A stretch of 64,000 bases of DNA from Schizochytrium sp. TIO01 (GCA_004764695.1 SMSO01000031.1:9211761-9275760); one strand, 5' to 3'. Positions 1 to 12,296 are shown, counted from the first letter of the stretch. A program made the numbers and translations. The notes: generated by a model from the letters alone, not told the origin.

Positions 1-47
1 GCCTCGCTTGGAGGAGGGAGTGGAACTCACTCACTCATGAGTGGATA

Positions 48-228
48 TGCAGTGCGATGCAGTGCAATGCAATGGATGCAATGCTGTGAGTGCAATGCAA
101 TGAATGCAATGAATGCAATGCAATGCAACGAACGCAATGAATGCAACGAACGCAATGAATGCAACGAACGCAATGAATGCAATGCAATGCAATGCAATGC
201 AATGCAATGGGCGCAATGCAAAGAAAGC
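48..228. repeat. AATGC / GAATGCAACGAACGCAAT satellite-like array
   Basis: The block is made of the pentamer AATGC, which in its middle becomes a higher-order unit alternating AATGAATGC with AACGAACGC three times before reverting to plain AATGC. It gives open reading in several frames on both strands (repeating Cys-Asn-Ala-Met-type peptides), an artefact of the repeat rather than coding. Confidence 0.85.
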
Positions 229-434
229 TCTGCGAGTTCGCTCGAGGACGAAAACTGTAACCACGAGAGAACTGAAGGCCAACGATGGAACGGAGGGAGG
301 CAAAGAAGAGAACAGGGCAGCAGAACAACCACCAAGTGCGTAGGGGGCACATAGGGGGCGGTAGGAGGGGTGAGTGACGCAGTGATAAGAACGGGAAGGG
401 TTCAAAAACATCTAGTTGATTCTGATAGGGATGA

Positions 435-490
435 GTTAGTTAGTTAATTAATTAATTAATTCATTCATTCATTCATTCATTCATTCATTC
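435..490. repeat. TTAG/TTAA/ATTC tetranucleotide microsatellite
   Basis: A compound microsatellite: TTAG units pass into TTAA units and then about nine ATTC units. It lies about 230 bp upstream of the first gene's ATG. Confidence 0.85.
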
Positions 491-723
491 AAAAGTAGTC
501 TGGGAGAAAGAGAGAGAGAGAGAGAACAAAGAGTGAAAGAATTGAGTAAACGAAAGAATTGAGTAAACGAAAGAACGAAAGAATGAAAGAACGAAAGAAT
601 GAATGAATGAATGAATGAAAGAAAGAGCGAAAGAATGAAAGAAAGCATAACCAGAAGAGACCCTCTTCGTTCGCAGACACAGACAGACGGAGCTCGTTGA
701 CCGCAGAGGCCCTTGCTCGCCCA

Positions 724-3700
724 ATGCACGCGTCCTGCACCCACGGGGCGGTCGGCGACGCCTCCACAGACGCCGAGGATGCTTCTGACGCGGTCTTGTC
801 TCTGCCCAGACCTCCTCTGAGACCCATGTGGCGTGGTCCCTCAAGCCGTCAGCAGCAGCAGCAGCAGCATCGCGGCCGGTGCCAGCACCAGGTGCGCTCG
901 CGGACCTCGTCTGCCAGTTCCGACGGCGAGCTCCTCGACCTCCAGCGCAAGGCCTCCCGCCACGGCCTCAAGCGGGCTCGGCCTGGCCTCCCGCCCGGCC
1001 CCTCCCGCCGCAAGCGTGCTCTCTCCCTGTCCGAAGGTCTCTTCGTGCGTGGAGGGACCGCCTCGTCCTCCTCTTCTTCTCCTTCGTCTCCTAGTTCTCA
1101 TTCTCACGCTCGTTCTCATTCCCAGCCTCTTCGCTCTTCTTCTCCCTCCATCACCAGCAGACTCGCAGTGGCTCTGGCGCTCGAGCAGGCGGAGAGCGCC
1201 TCCTCCTCCTCCGCCTCCTCCTCCTCTGCCGCAGCGCAGCGTAGTCTGCGCTTCCCGTCAAAGCTGCATCGCCTGAGCAGACCTCCTTCAACTTCTTCTC
1301 CTTCTTCTCCTCTGTCTCCTTTTTCCTCCCATTCTCAGTCTCATTCTCAGTCTCATTCGCATTCTCAGTCTCATTCGCATTCTTATTCGCATTCTCATTC
1401 TTATTCGCATTGGCATTGGCATTCTCCCCGTTCCTACCGGCCGCCTAGCCGAATCTCTAGCACCCGCGAGGCCCCCCATAGGAGCGCCAACAATGCCGCA
1501 TCGAGTAGCACCCCACGTAGCGGAAACGGTAGGGACGACGCCGAGACTACGGCGAACCCTGTGGGGGACGCGTGCGGAGAGTCCCAAGGGACTAAGGAGG
1601 TGTCAGGTGCCCCCTGGGGGGATGGAGGGAGTTGTTCGCTGCCCCCGTACTTTCGGGTGAATGTGGAGGCGACTTCTGTGTATAGGGGGCAGGCAGGGAC
1701 GAGCCTGGGGGGTGCGGTGGGATTTTGGCGCCCTCTGCACGCGCAGACCGAGGAGCCCTCAGCACCGCCCTCGAGGGGGGAGTCCTATGGGGCGCTTAGT
1801 GGAAACTGTAGGCCACCCTTGGGGTCGCGGCAACTTCGACTTCGGAGGGTGGGTACTTCTCCTAGGAGTAGCGCCTATGAGGGCGCTAGGAGTGCCACAG
1901 ATACTCTGCGTGCGAGTGGCACTGGGGCTGCTAGCGAATACGGTAGGGATGCCTACCAGGGCCCAACGACGAGACAGGGCGCTAGTGGCCCTAAGGGCGG
2001 GGCTAGGAGCGGGGTTAGTGGAGGTCCTAGGATGGAGACGGGGGCTCCTAGTCGAACCAGTAGCAGGGTGACTAGTGGTGCTTGGAAGGACAAGAACGAG
2101 GCTGAGATTATGGCTACGGCGATGATGGTAATGCAACAGCAAGAACAACGTGGAGAACAGCAGCAAGAGCAGCTTCGAGGCCAGCAACGGCAGCGAAAGC
2201 AAGAGCGACTGCAGCATCGAGAAGAGGAAGAGGAAGAGGAGGAAGAGGAGGAGCAGGAGGAGCCAGAAGAAGCGGAAGTGGACTCCTGCTTCCTCCAAAA
2301 CCACTTGTGCCTCCAGCGACGACTGCAAGTACAACAACAAAAGCACAGTCAGACCAGCAGCAGAAGCAGAATAGGCGCAGCGGAAGAGGACGCGGAAGAG
2401 GACTCAGGGGAGGACTCAGAAGAGCAGGACTCAGACGATTCAGAGGAGGAGGAGGAGGAGGAGGAGGAGTACTGCTTTGTGGAGGTAGCAGAAGTCAGGG
2501 TGCTTGGAGAGACGCCGGAAGAGGCCAGAGAAAGAAGACGAACAGAACGCAAGAACCACCGCAAGCTGCAGTTGCAAATACAAAAGCAGCTCGTTCAAGA
2601 GAGACGTCACAAAGCGCCGGTAGAACACCTTCGCGACGCGGATGATCTCATGGTGATGGCAGCTATCGCCGGAGCATTTCAGCCCCAAGATGATCAGGAT
2701 GGGCAGCAACGACGATCGCCAAGGGGAAGGAAACGCACTCCAGGACATACGCCAGCAATTGCTGGGCAAGTTGAGCATAGAAACGATGACCTTCACGTCG
2801 GAAGTGGCTTCGACGGAAGCGATCCGCACCGCACTAAAAGTAGGAACTGTCGGAAAGCCTTAGATGACGGTAGCGTGGCCCGCCGTCGCCGCCGACGCCA
2901 CCATAACAACAACAACAACAACAACAACAACCACCAGCACCAGCAGCAACAAGAGCAAGGTCAACAACACCAACAACAACTGCGAACCGAATTCATGTAC
3001 GGCGAGGAAAACAATAATGAAGAAACTCTATCGGAAGTGCTGCATGAGCAAAAAGCTAAAATTACATGCAATAGTCACGAAGAAAGCAAAGATGGAGGAC
3101 AAGCTAACTCTTCAACTCAAGGAAAGTGGGGGCACTCCGTCGAACGCGCTGCGGCCGTAATTCATGGACTCATGCAGACGAATGAACCGTCCACAGAATG
3201 CCAGCAAACGCAATTGTCTCAGCAAGAGGATCCCGAAGAGGAGGAAGATGACTCCGACACAGAGAACGGCGCCCAGAGGCGACAAAAAATCCTTATTGGA
3301 AGGCGTACACCCTCACCATCATCTTCGCTGTCCGCGTCAGCCGGCCCTTGGGAGCCGCAGCACGACAGTAACAGCAAAAACCTACATGATAATAATCGTG
3401 GCCTCAAAGATGCTACTCAGCCGCAACTTAACAATGATTGGTACCCTCAACCTCAAGGAGAACCCGAAGAAGATGGAGTCGATGGGGGTGATGATGATGA
3501 TGATGAAGACTTGACCGATGACATTTCGTCTACCTCGATCCCAACACCAGATCCGGTACCATCATCAACTAGAAGAGGCAATAGCACCGTGGCATCTGGC
3601 GTTGCTCTTCTCGGTAAGGTTGCAGAGGAGGCCCGTACGAAACTCGCTCTGGAGGAGGTCCTAGACGCTGTTGCCAAAGTCCAGCAGAGGATCGAAGACC

Positions 3701-4629
3701 AAGACGATGATGCAGGTAACATGAGCAAACTTCACAGCATTCTCTTGTCCAATGTCACGAGCGCAAAGGATCTCATTGCGCTTTCTGAAAACTACTCCTC
3801 ATCTCTGATTGCCTACCTTGTGCGTTCTGTATATGAACAAAGACGTCAGCTTTCTCAAGGTAGCTGCGGCGGATCTGATGGAGAGTCAGACGATATGATT
3901 GGAAGCATGCCCGAGATGGAATTGGTCTCGCTGATGCTTGATCGCCTACCCAACACAGGTTTTGGCTTCCTTAGTGCTATTCGTGCCTGTTTGTGCGAAT
4001 ATGTCGTGAGTTCTTTGCCTTATGAGGCCAAAAGCTCAAATGCGGCGTCTTTTGCCCAGTGCGCCTTCTGTGCAATTCTTCGGGCGTACCTACAAGTCCT
4101 CCGCTCTCCTAGATCCGGCTGTGCTCCCGCAGATCTTGCTGATACCTTTCTTATGCTTCTTAACAAGGCGCGCAACATTTACACAGTTGGTCTTCCAGGT
4201 GCCGCTTCAACACTTCTCAACAGCTGCATGGCAGAACTTACCAAACGGTACCCACTTGAGGTCAGCGGCCGTGTTATGGTTCGCATGACTCGTTCATGGC
4301 CTCGCAACGGTGCTGCCATCCTCTACCTTGAGCTTGTTGATACGTTCCTGCACTTGTGCAGTAACGATCTCTTGATGCGGAGCCCAGCAGCTGAATTACT
4401 CTTTCGTCGTCTTTGTACTCAACTCAAATCAACCAGTGCACAACAGGTGCGTAGAACACTTGATATTCTCGGGGCTCCCCATGTCATTCTCAACTTTGTG
4501 GCAGCGTCTCCAGCTACCCACAAGGCCGCTAGTGAGGCCTTATACAATTCATCCCGTACGCACTGGTGTGGCGGCGTTCGGGATCTATGCGAAGAGCTTT
4601 TTGATTCCTTTCTTGACTTTGCAGCTTGA
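724..4629 (+). CDS. Large low-complexity acidic, Ser/Gln/Asn-rich protein, function unknown
   Basis: I do not recognise the family. The frame is open for about 1,301 residues from the ATG at 724; the frame also extends upstream only to a TTG, so 724 is the first ATG. The N-terminal three quarters are disordered: Ser-rich tracts, a His-Ser-Gln/Tyr repeat (about residues 203-235), Gln and Glu runs (about 470-520 and 575-585), a basic patch followed by a run of nine Asn and many Gln (about 725-755), and further acidic clusters. From about residue 956 to the end the composition becomes ordinary, with predicted helix-like amphipathic segments and many Leu, Ala and Cys, which looks like a folded helical domain. 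Alternating Arg/Lys and acidic tracts suggest a nuclear protein (inference). The low-complexity part is also GC-richer than the C-terminal part. The true start could be downstream, for example the ATG at 826, and small introns cannot be excluded. Confidence 0.7.
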   Translation: MHASCTHGAVGDASTDAEDASDAVLSLPRPPLRPMWRGPSSRQQQQQQHRGRCQHQVRSRTSSASSDGELLDLQRKASRHGLKRARPGLPPGPSRRKRALSLSEGLFVRGGTASSSSSSPSSPSSHSHARSHSQPLRSSSPSITSRLAVALALEQAESASSSSASSSSAAAQRSLRFPSKLHRLSRPPSTSSPSSPLSPFSSHSQSHSQSHSHSQSHSHSYSHSHSYSHWHWHSPRSYRPPSRISSTREAPHRSANNAASSSTPRSGNGRDDAETTANPVGDACGESQGTKEVSGAPWGDGGSCSLPPYFRVNVEATSVYRGQAGTSLGGAVGFWRPLHAQTEEPSAPPSRGESYGALSGNCRPPLGSRQLRLRRVGTSPRSSAYEGARSATDTLRASGTGAASEYGRDAYQGPTTRQGASGPKGGARSGVSGGPRMETGAPSRTSSRVTSGAWKDKNEAEIMATAMMVMQQQEQRGEQQQEQLRGQQRQRKQERLQHREEEEEEEEEEEQEEPEEAEVDSCFLQNHLCLQRRLQVQQQKHSQTSSRSRIGAAEEDAEEDSGEDSEEQDSDDSEEEEEEEEEYCFVEVAEVRVLGETPEEARERRRTERKNHRKLQLQIQKQLVQERRHKAPVEHLRDADDLMVMAAIAGAFQPQDDQDGQQRRSPRGRKRTPGHTPAIAGQVEHRNDDLHVGSGFDGSDPHRTKSRNCRKALDDGSVARRRRRRHHNNNNNNNNNHQHQQQQEQGQQHQQQLRTEFMYGEENNNEETLSEVLHEQKAKITCNSHEESKDGGQANSSTQGKWGHSVERAAAVIHGLMQTNEPSTECQQTQLSQQEDPEEEEDDSDTENGAQRRQKILIGRRTPSPSSSLSASAGPWEPQHDSNSKNLHDNNRGLKDATQPQLNNDWYPQPQGEPEEDGVDGGDDDDDEDLTDDISSTSIPTPDPVPSSTRRGNSTVASGVALLGKVAEEARTKLALEEVLDAVAKVQQRIEDQDDDAGNMSKLHSILLSNVTSAKDLIALSENYSSSLIAYLVRSVYEQRRQLSQGSCGGSDGESDDMIGSMPEMELVSLMLDRLPNTGFGFLSAIRACLCEYVVSSLPYEAKSSNAASFAQCAFCAILRAYLQVLRSPRSGCAPADLADTFLMLLNKARNIYTVGLPGAASTLLNSCMAELTKRYPLEVSGRVMVRMTRSWPRNGAAILYLELVDTFLHLCSNDLLMRSPAAELLFRRLCTQLKSTSAQQVRRTLDILGAPHVILNFVAASPATHKAASEALYNSSRTHWCGGVRDLCEELFDSFLDFAA

Positions 4630-7600
4630 AAGGGCTCCGTTCGCAGAAGTCCGTTTAGTTGTGGGCGCTAACTGATCTACCTGTTGTCAGCAACAGGTAA
4701 AACACCACCAATATTTTGTGAGTTTTTTCTCAAGTCATGTACTCTGGACGGGAATATGCTTGTATTGTGGCAGTATACGAATGTGTTATGCTGTTGTTGT
4801 TGACTAGTTTCAAAATATTAGTGACTACAAATTGTTCATTAGTAATTGCTTAGCTCATATCGACTTTTTAACGTGCAATCCCTCTAAGACTTTGGTGTCA
4901 ATAGGGGTAAATTGCACCGTGAATAAGTACTATTAAGTCACAGGCTTTCGAAAGTATGAATTTATCTTTTCGCATGTTGAGGGGTGTGTAAAGTTCCGTT
5001 CAAAAGAACTTCAACGATGAGCGTGGGTCATTCGCTCTTTTCAACCATACATTCCCTTTTGAACATTTTCCCTCCTGGGATGTTGGTTTATGAGTTTTCC
5101 AAAGTTTCCAAAGTTTCAGCCTGTTTATGAGTTATTCATTTCTTCTGTTTTTATTTCATTGTTGACTCTTGTTTATCCAGAGCCTATATTCATCACTTCT
5201 TTATAAAAAAATATTGTTGATGTCGATGTTTGCCTGCTTTCTGTCTCTTTGTAATTTGTCTTTCTAAGTCTTTATACAAAGTTTCTCTGTGCAGTTATCT
5301 TGAAGTTAACTCAATTAGGTCGATCGTCTTTCTCTTCTTTCTGTTCTTTAAAGTAGAAAGATGTCATTGGTTCGAATTGGGACTGTTCCATCAGATTCAT
5401 GACAGTGTCTGTGTTAACGGCCTTACGTTTTTGCATAATCGAAAGCTGGAGATTTTACTACGCAAAATCATATCTGATTTTATGTAAATACTGTTATGGG
5501 ATGGGTTAAAATGGCTGTATTGGTATAGTTTGATCGACTCAATACAGTCAATTGGGTCGAATATATGTTTTCCTTCTTGATGGGAAACTGCCAAACAATG
5601 ATCAAATATTTGGTATGCCAAGTCTACGAATAGCAATTACAACAATTGTTCACTCTTCATTTTGTTTTTGAGCACATGCTCTCTTCATTTTGTAAGGACG
5701 ATGCAGCAATAATTATTGCGGCTATTTTGTTGATAATGTGTGAGTATATCCTGCTTGCAAATGATACTGGTATCAGCATGATGGAAAGACTTTGTACATG
5801 TCGAATATTATGAATATATATTTCGGATAATCAATCTGAGGTCGCATGTTCTTGCCAGCTAGGCAGGGATTCAAAGCTCGTTTTTGTAAAAAGTTGAAAG
5901 AAAACACAAAAAGACATTCATGTTTTACAGGTGACGGTCATGTGATGCTTTTATATAGAATTATTTACTGACATATATATATATATATATATAACTAGAA
6001 GATGTGATGATATGAAGGTTAAGAATATAGCAAGTCATTAAGGATGGAAAGATGTTCGAGTTGCAGACAGCATATCCACTCTATCCATACATACGGTAAT
6101 AGAACTGAGCAGGGTATGTAGGAACTGCTGAGTAGAATTTGGTGAGGCACGAAAGCACCTGAGCCTCTCACATCTTCCTATAACTGATCTGATTCAAGTA
6201 ACTAACACACAGCCAGTGCATGATTGATTTCAGTCTTATTTAACTCTCATTTGTTCTTCACATTCGCAACGTCTCCGCTTGATTTGTCGTGCACTTTCTG
6301 CTGTGTCTCTTTAGTGAATAATACCTAAAATCCTCGGATTGCGGTATTTTGGTAGAACAGATGTCTTGAGCTTCTCATCAGCATTTGGTACAAATGTGAG
6401 CTTACTGCCATGGTTTTCTTCGCACAACCATGGGTTCTGTTATATTGGGTTATGGACAGTTGAGAGCTGTGGATCAGGAAGGAGACTTAAAAACGCCACC
6501 ACAGTATGCCCCCCCCAAAACGTATTCATGACTCTTTAGATAGCTTCTTCTCCGGAAGAACAAGAGGCTTGGTTGATTTCAAATTGATATTTTTAATCTT
6601 AGCAAACCACTCCAGAGGCCAGAGGAAAGTAAAATCCAGTGCTCAACCGAAGAGCCTTGTTCATGTGCAGTCGCCACTTCAAAACTTCAAGTGGTTCGGT
6701 GTTCCCGCACGACGGACGAAACGTGGGGCCATTTGATCGGGTTATATTATGGCGAAGCTGCAAATGTGCGATCTTATCAAATATGGGGGGGGGGGTCATA
6801 TTTCTCTTTTAAACGCCCATTAGCTCGTCGAATTAAAAAAGCGAAAGGCCCCAAGAGCAAAAGGAAACCCAAAGCAAGGCTATGTGCGTATCGGTACCAT
6901 GGCTTATTGCTGCACGGGTGTATGAGCATAGTTGATTGCTCGATTGCTTAATTCTAACGCGAGTATTCTCATTCAGAAAATAGTTTATAAAATAAAAGCT
7001 GTACGGCTTGCAAGGACAGATTTGAATATTTATTAATTATTTGCGACGTTCCTGTTTTTGTTCTTTTTTGTTCTTTTTCTTCTTAAGCATTAAAACATTA
7101 TAAAATTAAAATTAAAATTAAAAAAACCCTACACTAAAACCAAGTAAATTGTAAAATAAACAACAGTGTTATGGTGGTAGTTCATTTATCTCGAAATGGC
7201 TAAAAAAATAAACTTTATAAGAATTAGATGAGAAAAGCGAAAGAAGCACAAACAGGATAAGAGACTTTAAATAATTATTATTTAGAAACGAAAAGAAAGA
7301 AAAAGAACAATTAAAATTAAACGGCAGCCAACTTTTGAAGGGGTGCTTGGGTACAGCCTGATGGGATAGACAAGGATACCACAGCAACTGCGTCAGGTGT
7401 CCGATGCCCTACAACATATTTCATTACGGTTATCCGCAAGAGCAAAAATCAATCCACACTGCTGTTAGTCAGACAGTAACAAGAGCAAATCTCGTGTTAT
7501 GTCGTGGCCTTTCCAGAAATTACCTCATGAGGGGTGCCAACAGTGCGGTTCTTTCAAAGTCCAAGCTTAAACCTAATATGAAATATTTTGTCTTGCCAAC

Positions 7601-8490
7601 GGTTGCTTGCTGTGCTTATGAAGGTACTGTTTACTGGTTACTGTTTACCTTTTTTGGGGGTTTTGTTGATGTAAAAAACCAAGAACAAGGAAAGAAAAAA
7701 AGATGGCTCCTTCGACACAGTCGATGTCAGTGGCGTCTTAGTTTGCTTTCGCCGATGTTGTCTATTGACAAAGCAATCGAGCACCTATAAAGATTCGAGG
7801 GCATAATAGACAGGTTCAAAGCAAAACATGCATGCATACCTAGCTACAGGTTAGAGAGACTTCTAGAGGTACTTACTCTTGCCTGTTTTTTCCCAATCCA
7901 TGCATCACATAACTAAACTGCTGCGTTCCCCAAGAGCATAACGTACGATGTATGTATGGTGGTCTCACCAACCAGAAGCTAGCTAGCCACTCAACTTGAA
8001 CGCAGCGACCATCCATCAGGACATCGAAGGCAAGCAAGCAGACAGACAGGCAGCCGTTAGCCAATCAGATTTCGCGAACCTGCACTCGCGAGTCGGGAAG
8101 CATTTGCAGCGACGAGTGACCCCAACGCATGCAGTCTATGAATGAAGAGCCTGGGCGATTGCGCCTCCCGGGGCCGCCTGTAAAGTAATGCAAACAAGAA
8201 GCACAGTGAAAACCAGTCAATGCCGCGCAAGGATCTCTTCTTCGTGCCCATCGTGAAGTTAGGAGCCCAACGGAATGCCTCTCGTATTGGTCCTCAAGGA
8301 GCTGCACCTTGTGCCACGGTCGAACATCGCCCCCCTGTTTATGCATACAGAGTCTCTCTCGCGAGGTTTCTCAAGAGCAGCGCCGCCAGGGACTGGGAAA
8401 GTCCTCAAGCGAGGCGAGGAAAACGGACGAATCGGCGCTCTGGCAAGTTTGCGTTTGCGTTTTGTGATAGATACTCGAATAAATGCGGCC
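4630..8490. other. Intergenic, AT-rich, no supported gene
   Basis: Nothing recognisable is encoded. It holds an (AT)n run at about 5972-5993, a G homopolymer of 11 at about 6785-6795, a C run near 6512, and AT-rich filler around 7020-7320. Short open frames at 6339-6951 and 7404-7790 have no recognisable motif. The first few hundred bases after 4629 should contain the 3' UTR and polyadenylation site of the preceding gene, but no clear signal was identified. Confidence 0.6.
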
Positions 8491-8733
8491 CAAACAAACA
8501 AACAAACAAACAAACAAACAAACAAACAAACAAACAAACAAACAAACAAACAAACAAACAAACAAACAAACAAACAAACAAACAAACAAACAAACAAACA
8601 AACAAACAAACAAACAAACAAACAAACAAACAAACAAACAAACAAACAAACAAACAAACAAACAAACAAACAAACAAACAAACAAACAAACAAACAAACA
8701 AACAAACAAACAAACAAACAAACAAACAAACAA
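8491..8733. repeat. (AAAC)n microsatellite, about 60 units
   Basis: An essentially perfect CAAA/AAAC tetranucleotide array of 243 bp. Because the unit is 4 bp and lacks stop codons, it is open in most frames and produces spurious open frames encoding Asn-Lys-Gln-Thr on the plus strand and Phe-Val-Cys-Leu on the minus strand. Confidence 0.95.
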
Positions 8734-10098
8734 GTGAGGACTTCTTGAAAATGTGCCTCGCGCGTTATTGCAAAGCATCAGCGCGTTGAATCGCATCGCT
8801 TGTTGCATGCAATTCACATGGCACAAGCCTGCTAAGTAAGGTGCTGTGTGGTCTGACTAAAAAGAGCTCCTCGAGAAAGCAAGAATTGCCATGGTGAAGC
8901 AATCTGCAGCAAGTCTAGCTCTGAGGAAGGAATGCCTGCGTAGGTGGCATGGGTTCGTCTCGAGCGCAAGCAAGCTGTATTTCCTAAGGTAATGATAATA
9001 AATCGTGGATTTTTCATTGCATTTCGCTGCATCACTCAAGCGATAACCTGAGCGCTTGTAGAAACATATGCAGGTTTGCAAAAAATAATTCTGACTTAAC
9101 CAGGCGCTTCTTGTTAAAAATGCTGGCTTGGGGTTGAAGAGATGATACGACTGGCGAGTTTGCAAGTCATTTTGCAACGGACGGCGACTCTGACCCTCCT
9201 CCGTGATCGTGCTGCCTCGAGTCCTCGAGTTCTCGAACTCGTGGCCGTGACTGGCTTTGCTGCAAAAGCTCTCCGTCATGATCATCAGCCAACCAGCCAG
9301 TCAGTTTCATTCATTTGATGTTAAATTGAATGAATGAATGAATCAATCAATCAACCAATTTTACATCATATGAATGAATGAATCTTATTTAGATCAAATG
9401 AACGAATGGATGAATGAATGGATGAATGAATGAATGAAGCTATCAACTTTAGATCAAATGAAAGAATGAATGAAAGAATGAAAAATCGAATTAATCAATC
9501 CATGCATGCATGTATCCATCAATCAACTTTATAAAAAAAAAAAGCAAACAAAGTTAAACTGGCGGGCTCCTCCGTCCGCTTATTTATTATAATAAGCACA
9601 GCCGCACATTTTGCACCTTTTGCATATATATATATATACATGTGTGTATATATGTATGTATCTCTTTCGGTCAGGGCCGATTGCTTCTTCCTCCATTCCT
9701 CAGTCTTCTTCCAACCGTTAGCACCAGCGTGTCTTTCATCTCAAAAAGGTGGTTAAAATGCCAGTTCGGTAGTTAAGTGGTTAGGTTCTCGTGCTGGTCG
9801 AAGGGAAACAAAAAGCTCATCCTTTCCTCCTTCTGGGAAATCAATCATCGGAATCGATAGACTGCCGAGGGAGACGCAGTGACTCACTCGGCGGAGGCGT
9901 GTTTGGCTGTCGGCCTGCCTCTCTGGTTGGGCCATCTTGCGCGAAGAGTCTCCATCGAAGACCCGAAAGAGCTGCCAGGGCGCAGCTTTTCCTTCAAAAC
10001 GCAATCGTGGACAGACATACATATAAAACAAGATGAGATTTCGCAAGAGGCAAAACGAGTCTTTCCTCTCTCTCTCTCTCTCTCACTGCCCATCTCGT

Positions 10099-10215
10099 TC
10101 CCATTTGTTTATTTTATTCCCTTTTGTTTATTTATTCCCTTTTGTTTATTCCCATTAATTCATTCCCATTTGTTCATTCCCATTTGTTTATTCCCATTTG
10201 TTTATTCCCATTTCG
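10099..10215 (+). repeat. CCCATTTGTTTATT minisatellite
   Basis: About eight imperfect tandem copies of a 14-bp unit, with variants CCCTTTTGTTTATT and CCCATTTGTTCATT. It follows a TC dinucleotide run at about 10068-10084. Confidence 0.8.
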
Positions 10216-12296
10216 CAGATTGTGGCGAATGGATCTGCGCATTCTATGAAAATCAGTCCATGTGGGCCGTCGTCGAGGCCACTTTGCCTTAGCAGTGCCG
10301 GGGTTCGTGCCGTCCCATCCCATAGACATGGATGGCTTTGGCACCTTGGGCAAGTGAGTGAGTGAGTTGCTTCTCCAAGGCGGAGAGATGAGAGACGATG
10401 CCCCGTGGTTCGTTAGATGCCTTGCTTGCTTGAAGGTGCTCTTGAAAGACATACCTGCTGCTACTCTCTGTAGCTAGAGCTAGAGAGGTATCGTTTGCCT
10501 AGACGGGGGAAGAAGATCGGAAACCAAACCAAAGCAAGAATAACTTACTCTTGTGTGCAAAACCATGAAGGCCAAGTTGAGCCGTGCTGACAAGTTTTCT
10601 GCTAGAGCCTACAAACCAGCGAGTGCAAGCTAAACACTCTTGCGAAATCATCCTCTGTAGCCCTCCGGTCGGTCTACTCGGACTGCGTCGCAGGCGTCGT
10701 TGTGGACATCACTCTTAATTTGCTTAAGCTGCCTTTTTTGCTTTTTTTGCTTTTTTGCTTTTTTGCTTTAAAATAAAATTGTAATTTTTGATATGATATG
10801 ATATATATATCATATGTACGTATTGATTAAAAATAAAATAAATTATAAAAATATTGTTTCTTAAAAAATAAATTAATACATAAAATATAAACCATTTCCT
10901 AACAAAACAAACCAACAAGTACAGAGGCCCCTTTCGTAAGTAGTAGGTATTACTATTTATCGATTGAAGGATCTTTGTTAAACCAAACAAATAGACTACT
11001 GAAAAGCCTAAAATGCGAACCAACTTTCCTGAAGCATCCTTTCCCTGGATAAGTTGTTGATGCCATTGCTTTCTGGCTGTCCAAACTCCGGCAGTGGCGT
11101 TCTTCTGAATATCCATCCATCCATCCATTCATTCCTTTGCCCACTGCGAGACAGATGCTTAGTGCCAATGATCAGCGTCTCTGTCAGCCTAACGAGCGTG
11201 TCTGCGTTGGCACTGGCCAACGGAGAGCGCTTCAGACAGCCCCAAGAACCCATCGACGTCCATGGAAGGAGTGCAATGCGTGCATGTCTTTCCTCCGTTC
11301 ACATTGAGAGAACGAGGAGGATCTTCTGATCCTGTTGGAGTACTGCATCTCTTTCTCCACGTTTGCCGCGGCGGTCAAGGTGCACAATAAGCGGGTCCCG
11401 GAACGAGCGAACTCGGCTGCTCTGCAGTTGCTCGATTGGTTGCTCCTTTCGTTGCATCTCATCTCATCTCCGCTGCCACCCAAGAGCCACGCCACCTCCT
11501 CGAGCACCAAACAGAAGCGATCCGTGAAAGACACTCCGCCAGGAACGAGCACCGCTCGGAGCGCTGCGTTTTTCAGGAGGTCTTCGCGCATCCAGAGCAG
11601 CTTTTGGCCATCGTGAGCGGAAAGCTTCGAGGCGCTGCCTCCCTCTGCCGGAGCACGAAGATGGCGGTCCACGGGTCCACGAGGCGAGGCGAGTCGCACG
11701 GACACAGCGGTGGCCTCAGGCAGCGAAGGGTTCGAGCTTGCTTTGCGAGAGTCAGAGTATCGGCGGCGAGAAACCTTGGAGGCCCAGCTCAGACAGACGG
11801 CCATGAGACAGAGAACGCAAGCAAGCAGAGCAGACAGAGCAAAGCAAAGCAAAGCAAACGAGCCAAGCAAGCAAGGAAGACAAGCTGCCCTGCCAGAAGA
11901 GGCCTCGCCAGAGGACGAGCATCCTGTCAGAAGAAAGACAGCTTGCCAGCTAAGTGGTCTAGTTCCTCAGCTCGGTCGAAGCAGGGCGGCTGTGAAGGCC
12001 TGGGCGTGACCCCAAAGCTATGGACTCCAAGGGCACAGAGGCATCCTTTCCTGTCGTCTCTTTCAGTTCTTGTTCCTGCTACCACTTGTCTTCTTGTCAT
12101 TGAGCTGAGTTTAGCGTTATACTCCCTTCTTTCCTCTGACTCTTCTGTTGTCTCCTCAGGCCGTATCTTCGTCTCAAGATATTTCTTATATATTTTATCT
12201 TTATTTTAAAATAAAAGCAATAAATTATAATTTATTCATTTGTTATCATTAAAATCAACAAGTTTAATCAGAGAATGATGTTTTCACTTTAATTTT

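Larger units (their letters stand above)
1..723. other. Repeat-rich leader upstream of the first gene
   Basis: No gene is seen here. The stretch is a chain of simple repeats: an AATGC/GAATGCAA-type array, a TTAA/ATTC tetranucleotide block, a short GA run (about 509-524) and a purine-only GAAA/GAAT tract to about 650. It leads directly to the first ATG at 724, so the last few hundred bases probably hold the promoter and 5' leader of that gene. No TATA box or other defined promoter element could be fixed. Confidence 0.6.

Noticed and set aside
3590-4629. Slight resemblance of the first gene's C-terminal end (THW...LCEELFDSFL) to PP2A B56 regulatory subunits
   Set aside because: Only a few residues align and the heat-repeat region otherwise does not match; too weak for a call.
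8220-8789. 189-codon plus-strand frame across the AAAC array
   Set aside because: Most of it is the translated microsatellite (Asn-Lys-Gln-Thr); the flanks have no recognisable motif.
9755-9800. TAGTTAAGTGGTTAGG segment resembling a tRNA A-box
   Set aside because: No B-box (GGTTCRANNCC) follows at the right distance and no cloverleaf can be formed.
11232-12209. Overlapping frames of 212 (-) and 257 (+) codons in a GC-richer stretch
   Set aside because: The minus frame starts at a non-ATG codon, both are low-complexity or Arg/Ser-rich, and neither has a recognised motif.
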